From: Glandiceps talaboti
Lineage: Eukaryota > Hemichordata > Enteropneusta > Spengelidae
NCBI RefSeq assembly: GCF_964340395.1
Contig: NC_135562.1
Coordinates: 10,339,134-10,403,133, forward strand
Length of the DNA stretch: 64,000 nucleotides
Direction: 5' to 3'
In this document: piece by piece, positions 48,285 to 61,894 of the stretch
Layout: each line of letters starts with the position of its first letter
Position numbering within the stretch: the stretch's first letter is position 1
Notes under the pieces: model-generated
What the model saw: only the letters and a program-made list of their open reading frames with translations
What the model was told of the DNA's origin: nothing
Database searches by the model: none
Translations under genes and position numbers: made by a program

Positions 48285-48366
48285 ATGGAGTTCGGCAAAT
48301 ATATCTTATTGGTTTTTATACTGATTCACTATTGCCATGGAGAAGTACCTAGCCAAGTCTATATAG
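48285..48366 (+). CDS. Possible first coding exon of a secreted or membrane protein
   Basis: An ATG in fair context (AGCTATGG) opens 27 codons that begin MEFGKYILLVFILIHYCHGE and end with a phase-1 donor, GTATGT, at 48367. The peptide has a charged start, a hydrophobic core of about 12 residues and a small residue before a likely cleavage after CHG. That is a good signal peptide shape. I found no continuing exon in the following 15.6 kb, so the rest would lie across a long intron or beyond the window. It could also be chance; no family can be named. Confidence 0.35.
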
Positions 48367-48399
48367 GTATGTAGATTCTTTATATTGCTACTAGGTGGA

Positions 48400-50735
48400 T
48401 ATTTCCGTGCAATTCAATCGAACGAATGTATAGTTATTTTGGCTTTCAGTGAACACGACAACTGAACGGTTGGGATCCATTGTGGCCGCACCGTTGCAGA
48501 TTTCTGCTTTGTATATTTGGATGTTGTAAAATGGATTTCAAAATACATATTTTCAATCAGCGTGCTGTTAAAGCGCACAATGCCGGTAACATGTTGTAGG
48601 AATTACTAGTACATGCATAACCCCATCGCAGGTGTCCAAAACCTACACGCAAACGTACTGTTTAGAACAATATGCACGTATATGAAGTGGTTTCCACTCA
48701 TCCATGCAGCTACAAAATATAACATACAAAACACTGTCGTTAAAAAAACCTCACAGTCTTTACTTCAAATAGCGAACAGATCGAATGTATATAGAACATT
48801 CTAAAAAAACTAACAGTTTTGTGTTGTTTATACCCGAAGACACTTCAATTTAAATGCAATATCCGCGAAGTAAACAATGAAACCAAACCAAGCGTCAATG
48901 AATATCAAAGCTATATCAACCTATAATAATTTTCATACTTGTGGGTTATGAAGTTGTGCGTATTGAATGAATAACGAAATGGAACAATTGGGTGACTAAC
49001 TATAATTTTAGGTGGACGATTATCTTGCGATTCACCTTGTTTAATAAAAACTTGGATGCCAAACAAGATAAACATAGCGTTAGTACATAGGTAGATGCTT
49101 GCTTGTTAGAAAACCTTGTTAAAATTGTAAGTAGCATTCTAAAAACATTAACTAAAATACGTGAAAATATAGTTGTTGGTGACGTAATGTATGTTTATCA
49201 GAGCGTTACATACGGACACGCACGATTCATTTGGAGTGAATGTGATCTCAGTGATGTGAGACGGGCTTATGGACATGTGGTTTTTATACGTTTTACTAGT
49301 ATATTACAATGGGACTCCATGATCTACACAAAACATAAATAAATGCCAGACAATAAGCCCAAACAGAAAGTCGGTCGCAGGTCATGTGACATGAATGTAT
49401 GCTTTTACAAAAACAAGGTACATGTACTATTCCTACGTGTTTTGACTTCCACAATGAAATATACGCAATTTTGTCACATGTCAATTTCGTTAACAAGTGG
49501 CGAGATGAAAGACAATCATTGGTTATTGCAAACATGATAAGAGTTCGTGTGAAGTGTTCAGAATATCAATATCACCACTTAGGCCTACACTTTGTGGAAT
49601 AACCGTTTCTGGTGTATAGAGTCGGTATGCTTGTGTAAATATATGAATTTTAATAATTCAACAGATGTGGCCTTCATTAGGATATATTGGCAATAGAACA
49701 CATCAAGCTCACAATTAATACCACCAAGCTGCTGTCTGCATTGTTGTATATATATATATATATATATAGTAGAACTGAACAACAAACAATTGTTATTAGA
49801 TGACAAAGCGTAGCATATACTGTAATCTCTATCTAAGCTTATTGATGGATAGCATATAGCACTGCAGATATCTAGAGTGTCCATTCAAACGTAACATATT
49901 GAAACTCTCCACGCTTACGTTATTGCCTTGTCTGACTCATCAGCCGGCTAACTTTGCCAATAAATGATTTACACAGGAGGCTGTCCGATGTGTACGTGTA
50001 TTACCTTGCCACAGGGGAGGGGGGGGGGGGCTGTTGGTGGCAAAGTGTGAACCTTGACAACTGCAGATGGCTATAGTCGTCAATAAAAACTACAGGTGTA
50101 GAGAGGATTGTAGATGTAGGTGATAGAGTTGTATACAACGTAAGGGGTATGAATTGAAGAACTACATACGAAAGGGTTCGAATATAAAAACAGGATTCAC
50201 AGAAAGTGCAGGAAAATAATTCCTGTGATATTCAACAATAACAGAAATTTGGAAGTAAACGTACGGATTAGGAAGAGTTGTATGAACCTCCAGAATTTGG
50301 AAGTGGGCGTGATTGGGTCAAACTACAGGTGGGCAGTTTTAATTTATTAATATTCAAAGTCGATGGATGCTGGGTGTATCATGACACCACTCTGTTTAAA
50401 GACATTGACCCTATCAGTGGTACAGTCCGGAAGACACCGGAAAAAACAGCAGGGAACTTAGGGATTTAAAAGCATTACATTTACAAGAGGGAATATAATA
50501 TGGATAATGATAGTAATTGGGGGAATATACAAGGAATATGTACTTAGATTGTAAGAAGGCAAATTGGGAATGGGAAACGATCATTACGATTGCAGGGAAT
50601 ACGGATTAATGGGAATACTACCTAGACAGTGAGGAATCGTGATAACAGATATCCTTGTCAACTATATGGATTCATCTTTCCGTCTGGATTAGTTTGATGA
50701 ATATGTTTTTTATTCAGTAAAATGTGTGTAATAAC
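48400..50735. other. Gene-poor spacer or long intron
   Basis: No convincing exon. A TA microsatellite lies at 49746-49768 and a G-run near 50018-50030. Confidence 0.4.
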
Positions 50736-50739
50736 CTCA

Positions 50740-51240
50740 TATGATATGAGATAATATAGCATAACATAACATGACACGGCATAACATGACATAGTATAAC
50801 ATAGTGTAACATAGCATAGCATAGCATAGCATGACATAACATAACATTTCATAACACAACATAACAACATGGCACAACGTTACATAATATAATGTAATGT
50901 AATGTAATATACTATGATATAATATAGTGTACTGTGCTGTACTGTAGTGTAGTGTAGTGTACTGTCTGTATTGCACCGTACTGTCTGTACTGTACTACAC
51001 TGTACTGTCTGTACTGTACTGCATTATACTGTGCTGTATTATACTGTGCTGTGCTGTACTGTACTATATGTACTACACTGCACTGTACTGTGATGTAGTG
51101 CAGTGTAGTGTAGTGGTATAGTGTAGTGAAGTGGTATAGTGTAGTGTAGTGTAGTGTAGTGTAGTGTAGTGTAGTGTCGTGTCGTGTCGTGTCGTGTCGT
51201 GTACTGTAGTGTACTGTAATGTAACAACACAATAAACTAG
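50740..51240. repeat. Degenerate pentamer satellite (ATAAC/ATAGC, then TGTAG/TGTCG)
   Basis: The left part is built from A-T-A-A/G-C-A-T variants. The right part is TGTAG, TGTAC and TGTCG steps, most regular at 51130-51205. The many frames rich in Tyr, His, Thr, Met and Cys come from the 5-base period. Confidence 0.85.
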
Positions 51241-52065
51241 AAAGGAATGAATGCGTATCATAACTTACGATTGAAGTGGAAAATAAAAACAATAATATAA
51301 TATGATATGGTTTATATGGTATAATGCAAATCAGAATAATATTATGGGATAAAATGTAATAAATAAAACAATCCACGCTATCTCTAAATTTTCATTACAG
51401 CCAGCAAGTAGGAAAGAAATTACCTACTTCCTAGGAAATTAGACCATGAATTTCATGAATAGAATCCATCTCGAATTAATTTTGGGGAAAAACAATGCAA
51501 AAGACGAAAATAATCCACAGGAAAAAGCACAAATGTTCATCTTCTTAGTTGTCTGTGATTCTGTGAAGTTTCTTAAGGTTTGCTCTCTCAAGTTGTCCGT
51601 TTTTAGAAACGACAGTCTGACAGTCCTCAGGTGTGGATTTGTTAGTAGACGGTATGAAATATTCATCGCATTCAGTGCAACCACTTAGCCAAAGGACCCA
51701 TCTACATATTAACGACAGTTGACGATATTCTTTACCAATGTTTAGTGACATTACTAAAGACCAGTAGTAGACTGCGTGCAGGGGTATAACACTTTATGGT
51801 TCAGCTGGCAGCAGGGGATCCGGTTCAAATGTCTACGAACCATTCTCTGATAATAGGAACCTACTTATATTTTTATTGCACATATCTATAAATATATACA
51901 TACCATCACTATTTATCCTTCAATTAGTTACATCGTTAAAGAGGTTGATAAATGTGACTACGACGCTGGCATGAGTGTGACCTTTCATCATTCAAGATGA
52001 TTGCCATACACACGTTGGTTGGTCGTTGACTTACTGCTGAAACAACGAATGCAAACTTAACAGTA

Positions 52066-52590
52066 ATCGCATCGTCGTAAACCACAGCCGTCCCAAACGC
52101 GCCGTAAAAGGCTTTAGGGGAGAGCCATTTGATTTCGGGGGGGGGGGGATTGTCGGCAGGTGAAGGAGAAAAAAATTGATCCCGTAATGGCTTGAGAAAA
52201 AAAATTGTTCCAACAGACAGAAGTAAAAAAAAAATTGTTGCGATGTACTGAAATCAGCAAAATTTGGGAATCCGATTCTCCCATTTTCTCTGGAGGCGCT
52301 AATATTTTCAATATTTGTGATGTTGGATGGGGGGGGGGGGGTTCAGATATGTAGGTATAGTTATGAACCGCACGTTACAAAATTGGTAACCGAGAAAAAA
52401 AATTTGCATAGCTTCTGCATATGGAAAAAATAATTTGATGCAGGACTGACAATAGAAAAAAATGCTGTCACAGTGATGGGAAAAAAATTGCTGCCATATC
52501 CACTTCCTCCACCCCCAAGAAATAAAATGGTTCTCCCCTTATCTCGCAGTGTCGCGGAAGAAATAACAACTGTGGTTTGTGAGAATGGGT
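52066..52590. mobile_element. Long copy of the CGTAAACCACAG-ended element
   Basis: It begins CATCGTCGTAAACCACAGCC and ends AACTGTGGTTTGTGAGAATG, inverted with respect to each other. The interior has many AAAAAAATTG(A/T)T motifs, two G-runs (52138-52148, 52330-52341) and a CTTTAGGGGAGAGCCATTT / AAATGGTTCTCCCC pair as a second inverted layer. It is 5 to 6 times longer than the copies at 4955 and 40331. Confidence 0.55.
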
Positions 52591-52599
52591 AATCTTAAC

Positions 52600-53650
52600 C
52601 TATCAACCGTTCACGCTTCAGTAGTTCTCTCTGCGAGTGCAAGTTTTTCGTGTCGGGGCATGGAAACCAAAATTCCACCACCAACAGCCCAATTGTTCCA
52701 AATCATAATTAACCATCCGATAAGTTACTAATATCATATGATCTCCTTGGTGACAAATTAGCTATGAAATGGGCAGACCTTAGCTTTCTATTTAGTGTCA
52801 TTGGTTACCCACTCCGATTTACACATACTTCCTTATTTTACGTCACCATAACAAATCAAAACAAAAACATGGACGTGTTACAGATTTATTCCACGGGCTT
52901 TAAGGATACAAAACCGTTATGTCATGTACAAAAAAGTTAATATTTTGATTTTTTTTAATTCCACAAATGCTTCAGCTATAACGGCTAATGATAAATTACT
53001 ATTCAAATTTACAGAATTGGTGTAGTTTCTGTATATACAGATGCACAAAGCATGTAAGAAAGAATTGTTTCTGGTCAGCGCACGTATCACTTAAATACCC
53101 TCGCGTCGGTATGTTGTGTGACTGTTTGTTTGTCCAGCCCATGCAGTCTGCAGATCCGTGGAGAAACACAAAAATAACCCTCCCTACCTCAGTGAAGACA
53201 ACTGCAGATCCAATCATGAACAAGTAAATGACATCTGCCCCACATACACACTTGCTCTAAAGTACTAAATAAAAAGAACAGTACCTGCCATAAATAGTAG
53301 ATTGAATGACAGATTTGTAGAGAATAAACAAAAAGAAATCCGCGTCGTCGCACCATTTTAGACAAACTTACATCGTGATTGATATGTCTGTCTATAAAAC
53401 GTAATAAATTAAATCTAAACGCATATCCTCTATAGTGTCCATGGTGTCAGTATTGTAGCTGACCTCTCGTCCCTATTTTTCTAAAAAAAACCCACTCTAA
53501 TAACGAGTCATACCTGATTCGTAGAGAACACTTCATATTGTGGATGACACTTATTTTTTTTTTATTAAAGGGACACAAATCTAGGTTTGTACGTTTTATA
53601 TGACGTAGTACATGCTACAGATAGCAAAGCTACTCGCAGTACTCTTCTTA
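52600..53650. other. Spacer, no gene seen
   Basis: AT-rich with no exon or repeat that I recognise. Confidence 0.35.
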
Positions 53651-53657
53651 CTTCAGT

Positions 53658-53698
53658 CAGGGACGTATAAACAGCGGGAGTCGGTTTATACGTCCCTG
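53658..53698. repeat. Perfect 15-bp stem hairpin
   Basis: CAGGGACGTATAAAC (53658-53672) pairs exactly with GTTTATACGTCCCTG (53684-53698) around an 11-base loop. Confidence 0.75.
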
Positions 53699-53732
53699 CT
53701 TCAGTATCATTTGTGAAGCCTGCTACATACAC

Positions 53733-53739
53733 ACACACA

Positions 53740-53801
<62 letters not shown>
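53733..53801. repeat. (AC)n(ATAC)n microsatellite
   Basis: An AC run to about 53774, then CATA repeats. Not coding. Confidence 0.9.
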
Positions 53802-53803
<2 letters not shown>

Positions 53804-54907
53804 ACTTAGAAACATTAATCTAATGACGTAATTTATCATACGTATAAAAAAATGTCAATTGGAAATCTCAAATATGCAAATAACGATTTGAACAATACCA
53901 GAAGACAATAACTGTAATGTCATAAAAAGACATTAACATTATAGGAAGTGTTGTTTATGTATTTTCACTCGATAGAAAAAAAAAGAAAAAAAAAGAAAAA
54001 AAAGAGTAGAAAGTGTGTAAACTCAATTTGTGCCACTTTAAAGCGCCCCTTCCATTTTAAGCTTATAGTGTCCATAGTGTAACGTGAACTCACATTGTTC
54101 AGTGTGTTTAGATTACCCATGTGTCCAATCTGGTATATATATACATATATATACATAATATATATACAGTACATTTAATGGCTTTATCTATATTTAAAAT
54201 CTAGATTAACCAAAAAAGTAAGGACAAGCTTAAAATAAAAAGGTGTGAAATAATCTGATGGGTAATTTTCACCGAGGAGCGATCGACTCGGCACCACTGA
54301 TGACATTTTAATTACTATGTGATCCCTATAGACATACAGCAGATGGTTGTACATCTCTTCCTATTGTGCCAGCCAAATTGGGTTAGAGTCATTTAAAGCG
54401 ATTCAAATGACTTCGTGCAACAAAACACATCCCCATTCCAATATCCTAGTTACCATGGTAACCAGTTCGTAGTATTGATAGTCAATGTTTAATAACTTTG
54501 CGTGGAAATTAACCACACAGTCGGATGCAGACACTGAACGTAGCGATGTATTTGGGTCAAAGGTCAGATTGCTAAGAGTAATCGCTAACAAGTGTGTTTT
54601 TATTGAATACAATAGTAACACGTGTAAATGCATGTCTTTCATTCTTACAGTCCTTTCACTTACTGACCTTCAAACATGTCAACAATGACTATTGTTATAC
54701 GCATTCTATTTCTAGTATCACATGATAATATAGTTGTTATAATATTTCATGGGGTCATTGATATCATAAAGCGGGTGTTCATATTTCCCTGGTACGTAAC
54801 ACATACCTGTAAGCAAGGTTCATATTTCAGATTTTTCGAGCTATTATTTTGCTATTGTCTTGACAGGGGTTATGACATGGAACATATAATATTTGTTAAT
54901 ATATTAA

Positions 54908-55064
<157 letters not shown>

Positions 55065-55137
55065 TTTGCCCCTTGTTAGCTGTATTTATTTTTTATATCA
55101 GAATGGGCTATCAAAGATACCTAAACATCCTAAACAA

Positions 55138-55215
55138 TGTATGTATGTATGTATGTATGTATGTATGTATGTATGTATGTATGTATGTATGTATGTATGT
55201 ATGTATGTATGTATG
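55138..55215. repeat. (GTAT)n microsatellite
   Basis: About 19 copies of GTAT, 75 bases after the AG run. Confidence 0.95.
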
Positions 55216-55229
55216 GCCTGTTCAAATTG

Positions 55230-56400
55230 ACCTTTATAGATTGGCCTGTTTGTATGTATACTCGAACAATACAGCTAGTGAGAATAGAAAACAATTGTAT
55301 CGTTTCCCTTTATTCAAATCATTTGTAGGAAACATTTATGCGGATGAAAAATGAAATAAAAAGTATGACCATCCAACTCTGTAGACATGACAGACATTTT
55401 AAATCGCTGATGACACAAAACATCTGATGTGTTCTTAGAAAGTCCAATGCACCCGTCGATGTGTTAGAACTACGGTAAAACTAAAACGAAGACAGCCGAA
55501 ATTATCTTTCACTGTACCATGATCCATCATGTGCTATCATACGTGAGTGGACAGCAGTGGCGTAGTGATTTATAACAAACTGAAAATGTAACAAGTATGT
55601 AGACACTTAAGTGAAAGATATGAGAAAGTCCAGGGACGTGAAATGTATTGAAACCCCGTGACATTTGCACTGTGCACGTTTTATCGACCAATCTATCTAG
55701 ACAAGGTTCTGCTGTCTGGATGCAGTTCGATATTTTGTCATCAAAATGCTTTCACCTTAAGCAACCAGGACTATAAGTTAAAACAATCAAATTGGCACAG
55801 TATACAGCAATGACTGTTAATGACTGCACTTTTCAATTGCGTGTTACCTATAACCCCCGGGGCCTATAACACGTCATCACGCAATAAGCGAATCCGAACA
55901 AAAATTGTTGTAAAAATATAATATATAAACATTTCGTAATACCTAGAACACGTTTTGTGATAACATAATGTTTTTAAATGTAATTTCATACGTACAAAAG
56001 GAAAGGTTATTCTCACTTATACAATACCATGGCGAATGTTAGTTTTGAAAGACCTAGTGTGTATCGCTGTGTTTGCTGTATGTCTACTCCAGAGACGTAC
56101 AATGCTATCATCCAGGTCTAGATTCACACTGTAATCGTATTCCTGTCTGTTACGAAATGTTTAATAGGAATATTTAACATGGTTTATAGAAATCTAAAGT
56201 CGTGTTTGTAAATATTTACTCCTTTAACGATTCCGTATACAACTAAAATAACAAATGGAATTTGGAGTTGGCTAATGTTTTTGGATTGGTGTAAATGAAC
56301 ACTGTCAATGTCATCACAATGACATGTTTCTGTAGGTTTCTGTTGTTTGTACTTTCTCAACGCCAACCGTGTTGAGTAGAGGGTTTCCAATAACTACCAA
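55230..56400. other. Spacer, no gene seen
   Basis: No exon, RNA gene or repeat recognised. Confidence 0.35.
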
Positions 56401-56412
56401 CTACCATACCAA

Positions 56413-56508
56413 CAGACAGACAGACAGACAGACAGACAGACGTACAGACAGACAGACAGAAAAGAACAGAGGGAGAGACAGATCTAGACAGACAGATGGA
56501 CAGACTGA

Positions 56509-56539
<31 letters not shown>

Positions 56540-56553
56540 TCAGTCAGTCGGTC

Positions 56554-56589
<36 letters not shown>

Positions 56590-56760
56590 TGGCAGAGAGA
56601 CATGCAGAACTGCAGAAACAGAGGGAGAGGTATACATACATACATACATACATACATACATACATACGTACGTACGTACGTACGTACATACGTACATACG
56701 TACATACATACATACATACACACATACTGAAAGACAAACATACAGACAGACAGACAGACG

Positions 56761-56812
<52 letters not shown>

Positions 56813-56818
56813 CACAGA
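56413..56818. repeat. Compound tetranucleotide tract
   Basis: The order is ACAG repeats, a degenerate GACAG part, CCAG and TCAG repeats, ACAG again, a unique island near 56590-56628, CATA, CGTA, CATA again, then ACAG. All frames here are repeat translations on both strands. Confidence 0.93.
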
Positions 56819-57739
56819 CATTTTAATGTTAGCAGTTATTTAAATTTTTCATTTCACTAATACAATATGTTGTACAGGTAATCAAACAATGGATATATTA
56901 CGGAAATTACACATTCAATATTCATCTTAATTTCAATGTGAATTTCCCTAAAGTAAGTATGTCGGTTGAAATACAAGATGCAGAATCGAAATAATAGCTG
57001 AGATGATAGCCAGACTGTACTAGTTAATGAAATCCAATACCAATCATGATCTTTGATCTTTGCGACGTTTCTCCTGAGACTAACCTTTGATGTAAAGCTC
57101 TCAAACTAACTTTACTCGAAAACCCGTGACAACGAATATGAAGAGAAAATTATAAAATCGCACAATATCTATCCCTGGGGCTACGGAAACGTTGCCATGG
57201 GATCCGATAGATTTGATCTCGTCATTTCAATCCTCCATAGGCCATTAGACTGTGAAGTATAAATACCCCATCAATTTTACGAAGAGTGATAGGAGAGTGC
57301 TCTTTAGGTGAACTTACGTGAACACTAGGATGGTACAAATACTTCAGTGGTCTGACTTGTGACCACACAATGCCAACCATTGGGATTGCCTGGTCACTCC
57401 ATTGGGAGCAATATCTACAAAACACACCGAATCATTGACTTGGATAATCATGGGAAATCCTAACATATTCCTTGTATTCCCAGTGGGAAAAAACCTTCTA
57501 GAAAGTGTTAGAAAAAACTGCTAAGTTGATGATTGGCTTCTAAAGTCTAATGGGAGAATTTGGTAGGTAATTTTAAAACACAGAGGATTAAGTAGATGTG
57601 TTGTAGTCATGGTAACAGACAGCATGCCTTCACAATAGCTTGTTCACACTGAAGTGGAAAACGCGTTCAACCATGCTTCCCTTCACTATTTGACATTGGC
57701 AAATTTCCAAGGCCATGTTCAAACCTTTCTCTTTCTGAG

Positions 57740-58060
57740 TGTTTGTCACAGTGTTGCAATCTGAAAGTATATGTTCCAATGCTGCCACTTGAAAAAAAAA
57801 ATTTGCTGCAGTGTTGCCATATGAAAGTATTTGCCACACTGTTGCAATGTGAAAGTATTTGCCAGTGTTGACACATGGAAATATTTGTCACAGTGTGGCC
57901 ATGTAAAGGCATTTGCCACAATGTTGCCACATAGAAGTATTTGTTACAGTGTTGCCATATGAAGTATAATATATTTTACCATGGGATTGTCACATGAAAG
58001 TATTTGCTAGTTTTGATATATGAATGCATTTGCAACCGTGACAGTGTTGTCACTTGCTTT
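57740..58060. repeat. Degenerate ~30-bp minisatellite
   Basis: Units share GAAAGTATTTGCCACAGTGT and TGCCA(C/T)AT, about ten copies with varying length. 56830-57740 shows no gene. Confidence 0.7.
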
Positions 58061-59049
58061 CGCGGAGTTAACAGGCCAATATATTTGTTTTGGGTAAAGG
58101 AATAACAATGTCAAAAGCAAACAAATACAGTTTCTAATACAAACTGATTTATACTATGTATCTTTGTTGTTTGAAAACAGAGGGAATAGAGGAACCCAAA
58201 ATCAAATTGATCAATGTGAAATAAAGGACAAAAAGTTGAATCTCTACAAAATAGTGATTTGTTTCTTTAAACGACCAGAAATCTTATTTGTTTGTATTTA
58301 GGTCATCAAAACAATTTGTATAACATGACGTATAGGTAGATTTTTAGAGGAAAGATTATTATTTCATAGAAATACATTAAGGTAGAATCCATCGTAGTGA
58401 CATCATGATTCATTTCATAGCATATTATATTACTGTTGAAGTGCGAATAGTCTACGATCAAATCAATATGTGTCTCAAGTATGCATTTGATTTGATATTA
58501 TATATGCATCATATCTGACTTATTGTCATCATGCATTATATGGACAGACGTTGAAACCAAATGACACATTTCTTGTACTTCAACCTGTCTTTATATGTAC
58601 TGGTGAAAACCAATTCAAATCTGTGCTTAGGTATCTTAATGGGTTTGGCCATATTGGTATGCTATCCACGTCGTACTCTGCGAATGAATGGTTTAACAAC
58701 TGTTCTATAACATCCCCTACACAATGGGAATCATAAACATTTAATACACATAGGTTATTAGAAACGTTACAAGTTACACAAACCACAGAACTGGAAATAA
58801 AATGGAGTTATTTGGTTTGATTTAGTTTATGGTAAAATAACTTGCATGAATTAAAACTGTATTTATTTGTTACTAACTAGCATTCCGGTTGATATACCTT
58901 GATGTCACGCTGATAACACCATGACTCATAAAACAAAATGGACACATTTTTCACAAAGGAGACTAATATATTTCAGGACTGGCTATTGTATAGTGGTAGC
59001 TAATATAATCAAAGATACGAACCATATTGCCTCTTTTTCTTTTCTTTTC

Positions 59050-59050
<1 letters not shown>
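58061..59050. other. Spacer, no gene seen
   Basis: AT-rich with no recognisable exon. The open frame at 58551-58736 has no domain that I recognise. Confidence 0.35.
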
Positions 59051-59051
<1 letters not shown>

Positions 59052-59100
<49 letters not shown>

Positions 59101-59122
59101 TGGCTCTCTCTCTCTGTCTCTC

Positions 59123-59203
<81 letters not shown>
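59052..59203. repeat. (GT)n(CT)n compound microsatellite
   Basis: About 24 GT repeats followed by about 50 CT repeats with a few GT interruptions. The Ser-Leu and Arg-Glu frames are translations of it. Confidence 0.96.
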
Positions 59204-59206
<3 letters not shown>

Positions 59207-59842
59207 CATGGTTTAATGTATTAATAGACACTATCCTGTTCCATGTCGTCACCCCTGTCAAGTAAATAGCAAAATAATAAGTCAAAAAATAACATTACGT
59301 CATTCTACAAATCATTGAACTTCCCAAATGATTCACAATATCAGGAGGCGCCAATTTTCATCACATCATTACCAGTGAGACACGTACGGATGTCAAAGTT
59401 TATCAACTGTCAATGAATACAAAGACTACTTGAATCTTCGGTTTGGTTTGCACCTCAGTGGGTCTGTTAAAGATGATGTCAAATACAACATAACCTTTCT
59501 GAACTTACCCAACCCCTAAGCCAATCCACAAACTTTCTTTTTTGAACTTATCGAACTTCTAAGCCAATCCACAAACTTTCTTTTTTCAAAGTTTCTATTA
59601 AAAGCTAAATTTTCCAGATATATGGGGAAAAAATCCCACTGGAAAAGGACAGTTATTACTATAAAATAATATCTACCCGAAAGAACTCGTTCAAGAATGA
59701 ATAGGTTTAGTTTGTTCAAAGTTAACAACATTTTATTTAAAGTGGCTCTGTATGTTCATGCGCTTCATTCATATTCGTGTGTCGTAAAACACGAAAACTA
59801 GTACAGGAAATGTGACTTATAAGCCACTTAAAAGTAATTCTT

Positions 59843-60525
59843 GATATTCCTTAGTTTCCTTTTATTGGTTAAAAAGATATTGAATACCGACACACAGACT
59901 ATAAAGATCAATTTCAGACATCTGCTCGTTCGATGGCAAATACTCGTGGAGTTGTATATGCCATTCCAGATTGCAAATAGGAAATTGAATTCAGCGCCCT
60001 CGCCCAAATTGGGGGTATCATCACCTCATCGTACCGTTTCTTAAGAGTTTTGTCTTTTTGGTATTCTGTAGAAGTGTAAATCAGGGATGTTTTTCGTATT
60101 GTTCTAACATCGAGGAAAGCAGTAGTGCTTTATGATTAACCAAATAACTTATACCATGTATACCCCCAAGGCACACACAGACAGGAAGTAGAGCGCCACC
60201 ATGGCAAATTTTGGAAAGGCCTATTGCTTCTACTATCGGAATCCGTAACTGCAAATAGCGGTATCATTATTGCAACACGAGCTGAAAGTTACATGAATAA
60301 TTACTATAGGTAAGGAATCCTAGGTATTCATTAGATTTCTTTTATTTGTTGAAAAATATCATGAATACTGAAGCATAGAGTACAAAGATAAAATGCAGAC
60401 CTCAGTTCGTTCGATGACAAATGCAAAGTGACGTTGTAATGTTTCTACTATCAGAATCCATGACTGCAAATAGCGGTATCATTATTGCAACACGAGTTGT
60501 CAGCTGTAAGCTTATGAATAATTAT
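59843..60525 (+). repeat. Local direct duplication
   Basis: Copy 1 is 59843-60305 and copy 2 about 60326-60525. Shared stretches are TTTCTTTTATT(T/G)GTT, AATAC(C/T)GA, TCGTTCGATG(G/A)CAAAT and TTCTACTATC(G/A)GAATCC, followed by ACTGCAAATAGCGGTATCAT. Copy 2 lacks about 250 bases present between these blocks in copy 1. No coding frame is shared. Confidence 0.7.
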
Positions 60526-61740
60526 TTGACAATCAGGAAGAAACCCCGACTTGATGAAATTTTACAGAAAACCAATCTACTGCAGATAGCGGTTGGAGCT
60601 TTTGTACAGATTAAAATGCCCTATAAATGGTCTGAAGCAATCTTCCCAATACAAATGTCAAATGCCACATGTATAATAATGTTGCATTTATACAGCACGC
60701 AAGACAGGGTAGTATCAATATAAAACGTCTGTTTTCAATAATGGCGGGACGTCTTACAGTAGAGATGGCCGATAAGAGCGAGAAATAAACACCCTCACAA
60801 AATTATGTATTTTTTAAATTTTTTATTTTATTTATTTTTTTAAATAGAAAAGCGAATTCTAAGTTTCATCACCAATGTCATGCCCTTTCATCTTCCCTGA
60901 CATAATGCTGGTATGTTGCATACTACAGATATGCAAATTAAGTTCACGTGTGTGTGTATTGTCCCATATTTCCACTGAAGCGTGTCATACTAGTATGTCA
61001 TTCTGTTATAATGAGAGTACAATAACAAGGAATATGATGATAACAGGACACTAACATTTTATTGCAATATGCATAATTGAACACCTATACACATGAACCC
61101 TGTCCGATATCAACGCATTGGACGTTATTTCCATCGACTCTTTCTGATTAAGGAACATTCATTTATTACTGCAAAGTCAAATATAATGACGTTTCCAATG
61201 TTTTGACCCTAAACGCTGGCCACTATATTATCTTTAAGTCAACACTTTTGCTAGATGTGATAAATATCTCAACTTTTTCTTTTCTTTTTTTACACGAAGC
61301 AATAGCCTTGGAGTGTAATTGATGTGACTCTTTCCACAATGTAAATTATTAACAAGATACAACAAAAGATAATATACTAGTCGTCACTATTGCAAATACA
61401 TCCAGAGTGTAATTGGCGAATTTTTGGATGCACAATAAATTTCGTTTATTTACGGAAAGAACGAAGTCACATGATTGCTATTCTGGTTACTTATAAAGAA
61501 TGTCAGTAGTCTTAAAAGACATTCATTGTATAAGACTTGAATTAATTAAACAAAACAAAAAAAAAACAAAACAAAACAAAACAAAACAAATAATGAAATA
61601 CAATTAAAACGGTCGTTTGCCCCTGGGAATCGGATGGTAAACTGGTGAACATAGGAAGGGCGGATAACAACCTGATTTGAAGACGTAAACGATTAGAGTA
61701 AGGCGTTATGTTTATTATTAATATTTTCCACACTCCGCGT
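60526..61740. other. Spacer, no gene seen
   Basis: No exon recognised. An AAAAC tract lies at 61550-61590. Confidence 0.35.
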
Positions 61741-61749
61741 GAACATTTT

Positions 61750-61752
<3 letters not shown>

Positions 61753-61789
<37 letters not shown>

Positions 61790-61805
61790 TATATATATAT
61801 ATATA

Positions 61806-61880
<75 letters not shown>

Positions 61881-61894
61881 TATATATATATATC
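61753..61894. repeat. (AC)n(AT)n compound microsatellite
   Basis: About 18 AC repeats and about 50 AT repeats with one short break near 61808. Not coding. Confidence 0.96.

Noticed and set aside
51545-51751. Minus-strand frame with a CTEC...C stretch as a Cys-rich exon
   Set aside because: An acceptor-like TAG precedes it, but only three Cys and no recognisable domain were seen, and no partner exon was found.
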